Assembly: GCF_938040765.1 (NCBI RefSeq)
Contig: NZ_CALIAA010000247.1
Location: forward strand, 1-15,310
DNA from: an uncultured Fretibacterium sp.
GTDB lineage: Bacteria; Synergistota; Synergistia; Synergistales; Aminobacteriaceae
Direction: 5' to 3'
Length of the DNA: 15,310 nucleotides
Below the pieces are notes generated by a model. It did not search any database and had not been told where the DNA came from. It saw nothing but the letters and a program-made list of their open reading frames with translations. How positions within the stretch are numbered: position 1 is the stretch's first letter; each line of letters begins with the position of its first letter. Position numbers and translations under genes: made by a program. Below, in pieces: positions 14,189 to 15,310 of this stretch.

Positions 14189-15310
14189 GCAGCGGGACGG
14201 AGAGAGCGGACACGGCGCTCAGACGATCGCTTGGGCTTCGGGAGTCCGTGACGATCACGGTCGGGACGGTTATCGGGGTGGGGCTTTTTACCGTCGGGGC
14301 GAATGTCGTGGGACTCATGGGAGCGGCGGTCATCCTGCCGACCTTCATCGCCATGCTCGTCAGCATCTATCCGGCGCTGCTCTACGCCGAGATGGGGGCG
14401 GCGCTGCCCTACGCGGGAGGCACCTACAAGTACGCCTCCCTTGGGCTGAACCGGCCCATGGGGATGCTGGCCGCGTGGAACTTCATCATCTCACTGGTGG
14501 CGGTGACCAGCGGCGAGGCCCTGGCCTTCAGTTTTTACCTGAAGACGGCATGCCGTGTCCTGGGATGGGAACTGCCCCTGAGCGATGTGGCAGTCGCCTG
14601 CCTGGTGGTGGCGCTCTTCATTGCGACCAACGTCTGCGGCGTCGAGATAACCGGGCGGCTGCAGAACGGCTTCATGTTCTTTTTCTGGGGCGTGGCCCTC
14701 GTCTGGTTCCTGATGATGATGCCCCATATCCGCCTGCCCTATTTCGCGGTCCTCCCCGATTACGTGGATTTCCGTCCCGCGTCCCTGATCGGGGCGACGG
14801 CCATGATCTGGTGGTGTTTCGCCGGGTTCGAGACCTGCTGCGCCATGGGGGAGGAGATACGCCATCCGCAGATCAACATCCCTCGGGCGCTCTTTCTGGC
14901 GCCCTTCATCGTGTTCGCCGTGAACGCCCTGTTTCAGGGCTTCATCGTCGGGATCGTCCCGACGGAAAGCCTGTCCGCCCTGTCGAAGGCGGATGCGCCC
15001 TATGCCGAGGCCATGGCCACGGCGGGGCTCATGGGGATCCCCCTTTTGACTCTGGCGCTCGGGATCGCCTTCGGCGGGGACTTCTCGACCCTGAACGCCA
15101 GTATTGCCGTGCCGCCCCGCTACCTTTTCACCATGGCCCGCGACGGAGCCATGCCCCGCATCTTCGCGGCGGTCCATCCCCGATACAGGACCCCCTGGGT
15201 GGCGATTCTCTTTCTGGGAGGGCTTTCCATAGCCCTTATCGCAACGGGTTCCATCGTCTACATCGCCTCGCTGAGCCTCTTCGCCGACCTCTTTTACTAC
15301 GTGATCGGCA
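14185..15310 (+). CDS. APC-family amino-acid permease, N-terminal part
   Basis: An open frame of 375 codons from the ATG at 14185 to the right edge with no stop, so the gene continues beyond the window. GGGAGG at 14170-14175 precedes it by 9 bases, and its ATGA overlaps the stop of the hisD-family gene, indicating coupled translation. The protein is mostly hydrophobic helices. The first helix has TITVGTVIGVGLFTVGANV, the glycine-rich unwound TM1 substrate site typical of APC/LAT-type permeases; GGTYKYASLG (TM3 region) and IWWCFAGFETCCAMGEEIRHPQINIPRAL (TM6 and following loop) also fit. It should import an amino acid or amine by proton symport or exchange. The substrate is not readable; the coupling to a HisD-family enzyme suggests that both act on the same or related compounds. 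Confidence 0.92.
   Translation, partial: MSSGTERADTALRRSLGLRESVTITVGTVIGVGLFTVGANVVGLMGAAVILPTFIAMLVSIYPALLYAEMGAALPYAGGTYKYASLGLNRPMGMLAAWNFIISLVAVTSGEALAFSFYLKTACRVLGWELPLSDVAVACLVVALFIATNVCGVEITGRLQNGFMFFFWGVALVWFLMMMPHIRLPYFAVLPDYVDFRPASLIGATAMIWWCFAGFETCCAMGEEIRHPQINIPRALFLAPFIVFAVNALFQGFIVGIVPTESLSALSKADAPYAEAMATAGLMGIPLLTLALGIAFGGDFSTLNASIAVPPRYLFTMARDGAMPRIFAAVHPRYRTPWVAILFLGGLSIALIATGSIVYIASLSLFADLFYYVIG

Noticed and set aside
1..15310. CRISPR arrays, tRNA or rRNA genes, transposase or integrase genes.
   Set aside because: I saw no regular spaced repeats, no tRNA cloverleaf-like or rRNA sequence, and no mobile-element protein motif on either strand.

Overview
The window looks like chromosomal DNA of a GC-rich, Gram-negative-type anaerobe. 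Gene order, the fused ispDF and the mix of housekeeping genes with an APC amino-acid permease would suit a Synergistota (Synergistetes) bacterium, but that assignment is an inference from style and memory, not a search. Most genes are very GC-rich with G/C at third codon positions. Three patches are visibly AT-richer: the variable parts of two tandem secreted/anchored proteins and one alpha/beta-hydrolase gene.

Region 1 (1-4643, plus strand) is a compact housekeeping run: the end of a WecG/TagA/CpsF glycosyltransferase gene, rlmH (23S rRNA methyltransferase), ybaB/ebfC (nucleoid protein), recR (recombination mediator), a fused ispDF (two MEP-pathway isoprenoid steps), gltX (glutamyl-tRNA synthetase, overlapping ispDF by 4 bases) and a 60-codon acidic hypothetical ORF. 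Close spacing suggests one or a few operons.

Region 2 (4718-8832, minus strand) reads from right to left: cbiB (adenosylcobinamide-phosphate synthase), a CobD-type threonine-phosphate decarboxylase, then two tandem paralogues of an unrecognised membrane-anchored protein family marked by a KPVIYLYP motif. The paralogues share a 185-residue C-terminal module at about 92% identity but have unrelated middle domains.

Region 3 (8833-10273) is a divergent control region followed by cobT on the plus strand. With cbiB and the decarboxylase, cobT gives a cobalamin nucleotide-loop/aminopropanol cluster split around one intergenic region with promoter-like and palindromic sequences.

Region 4 (10294-12619, minus strand) holds an AT-rich alpha/beta hydrolase and an HtrA/DegP periplasmic protease. 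Two near-identical terminator hairpins, in the same orientation, sit on either side of the hydrolase gene, which suggests an acquired gene bounded by a duplicated terminator.

Region 5 (12831-15310, plus strand) has a clear promoter, a histidinol-dehydrogenase-family gene whose C-terminal region departs from the usual HisD pattern, and, overlapping it by 4 bases, an APC-family amino-acid permease gene that runs off the end. The HisD-family enzyme stands alone with a transporter, so it may act on an imported alcohol rather than in histidine synthesis.

No rRNA, tRNA, CRISPR array, transposase or integrase was seen.
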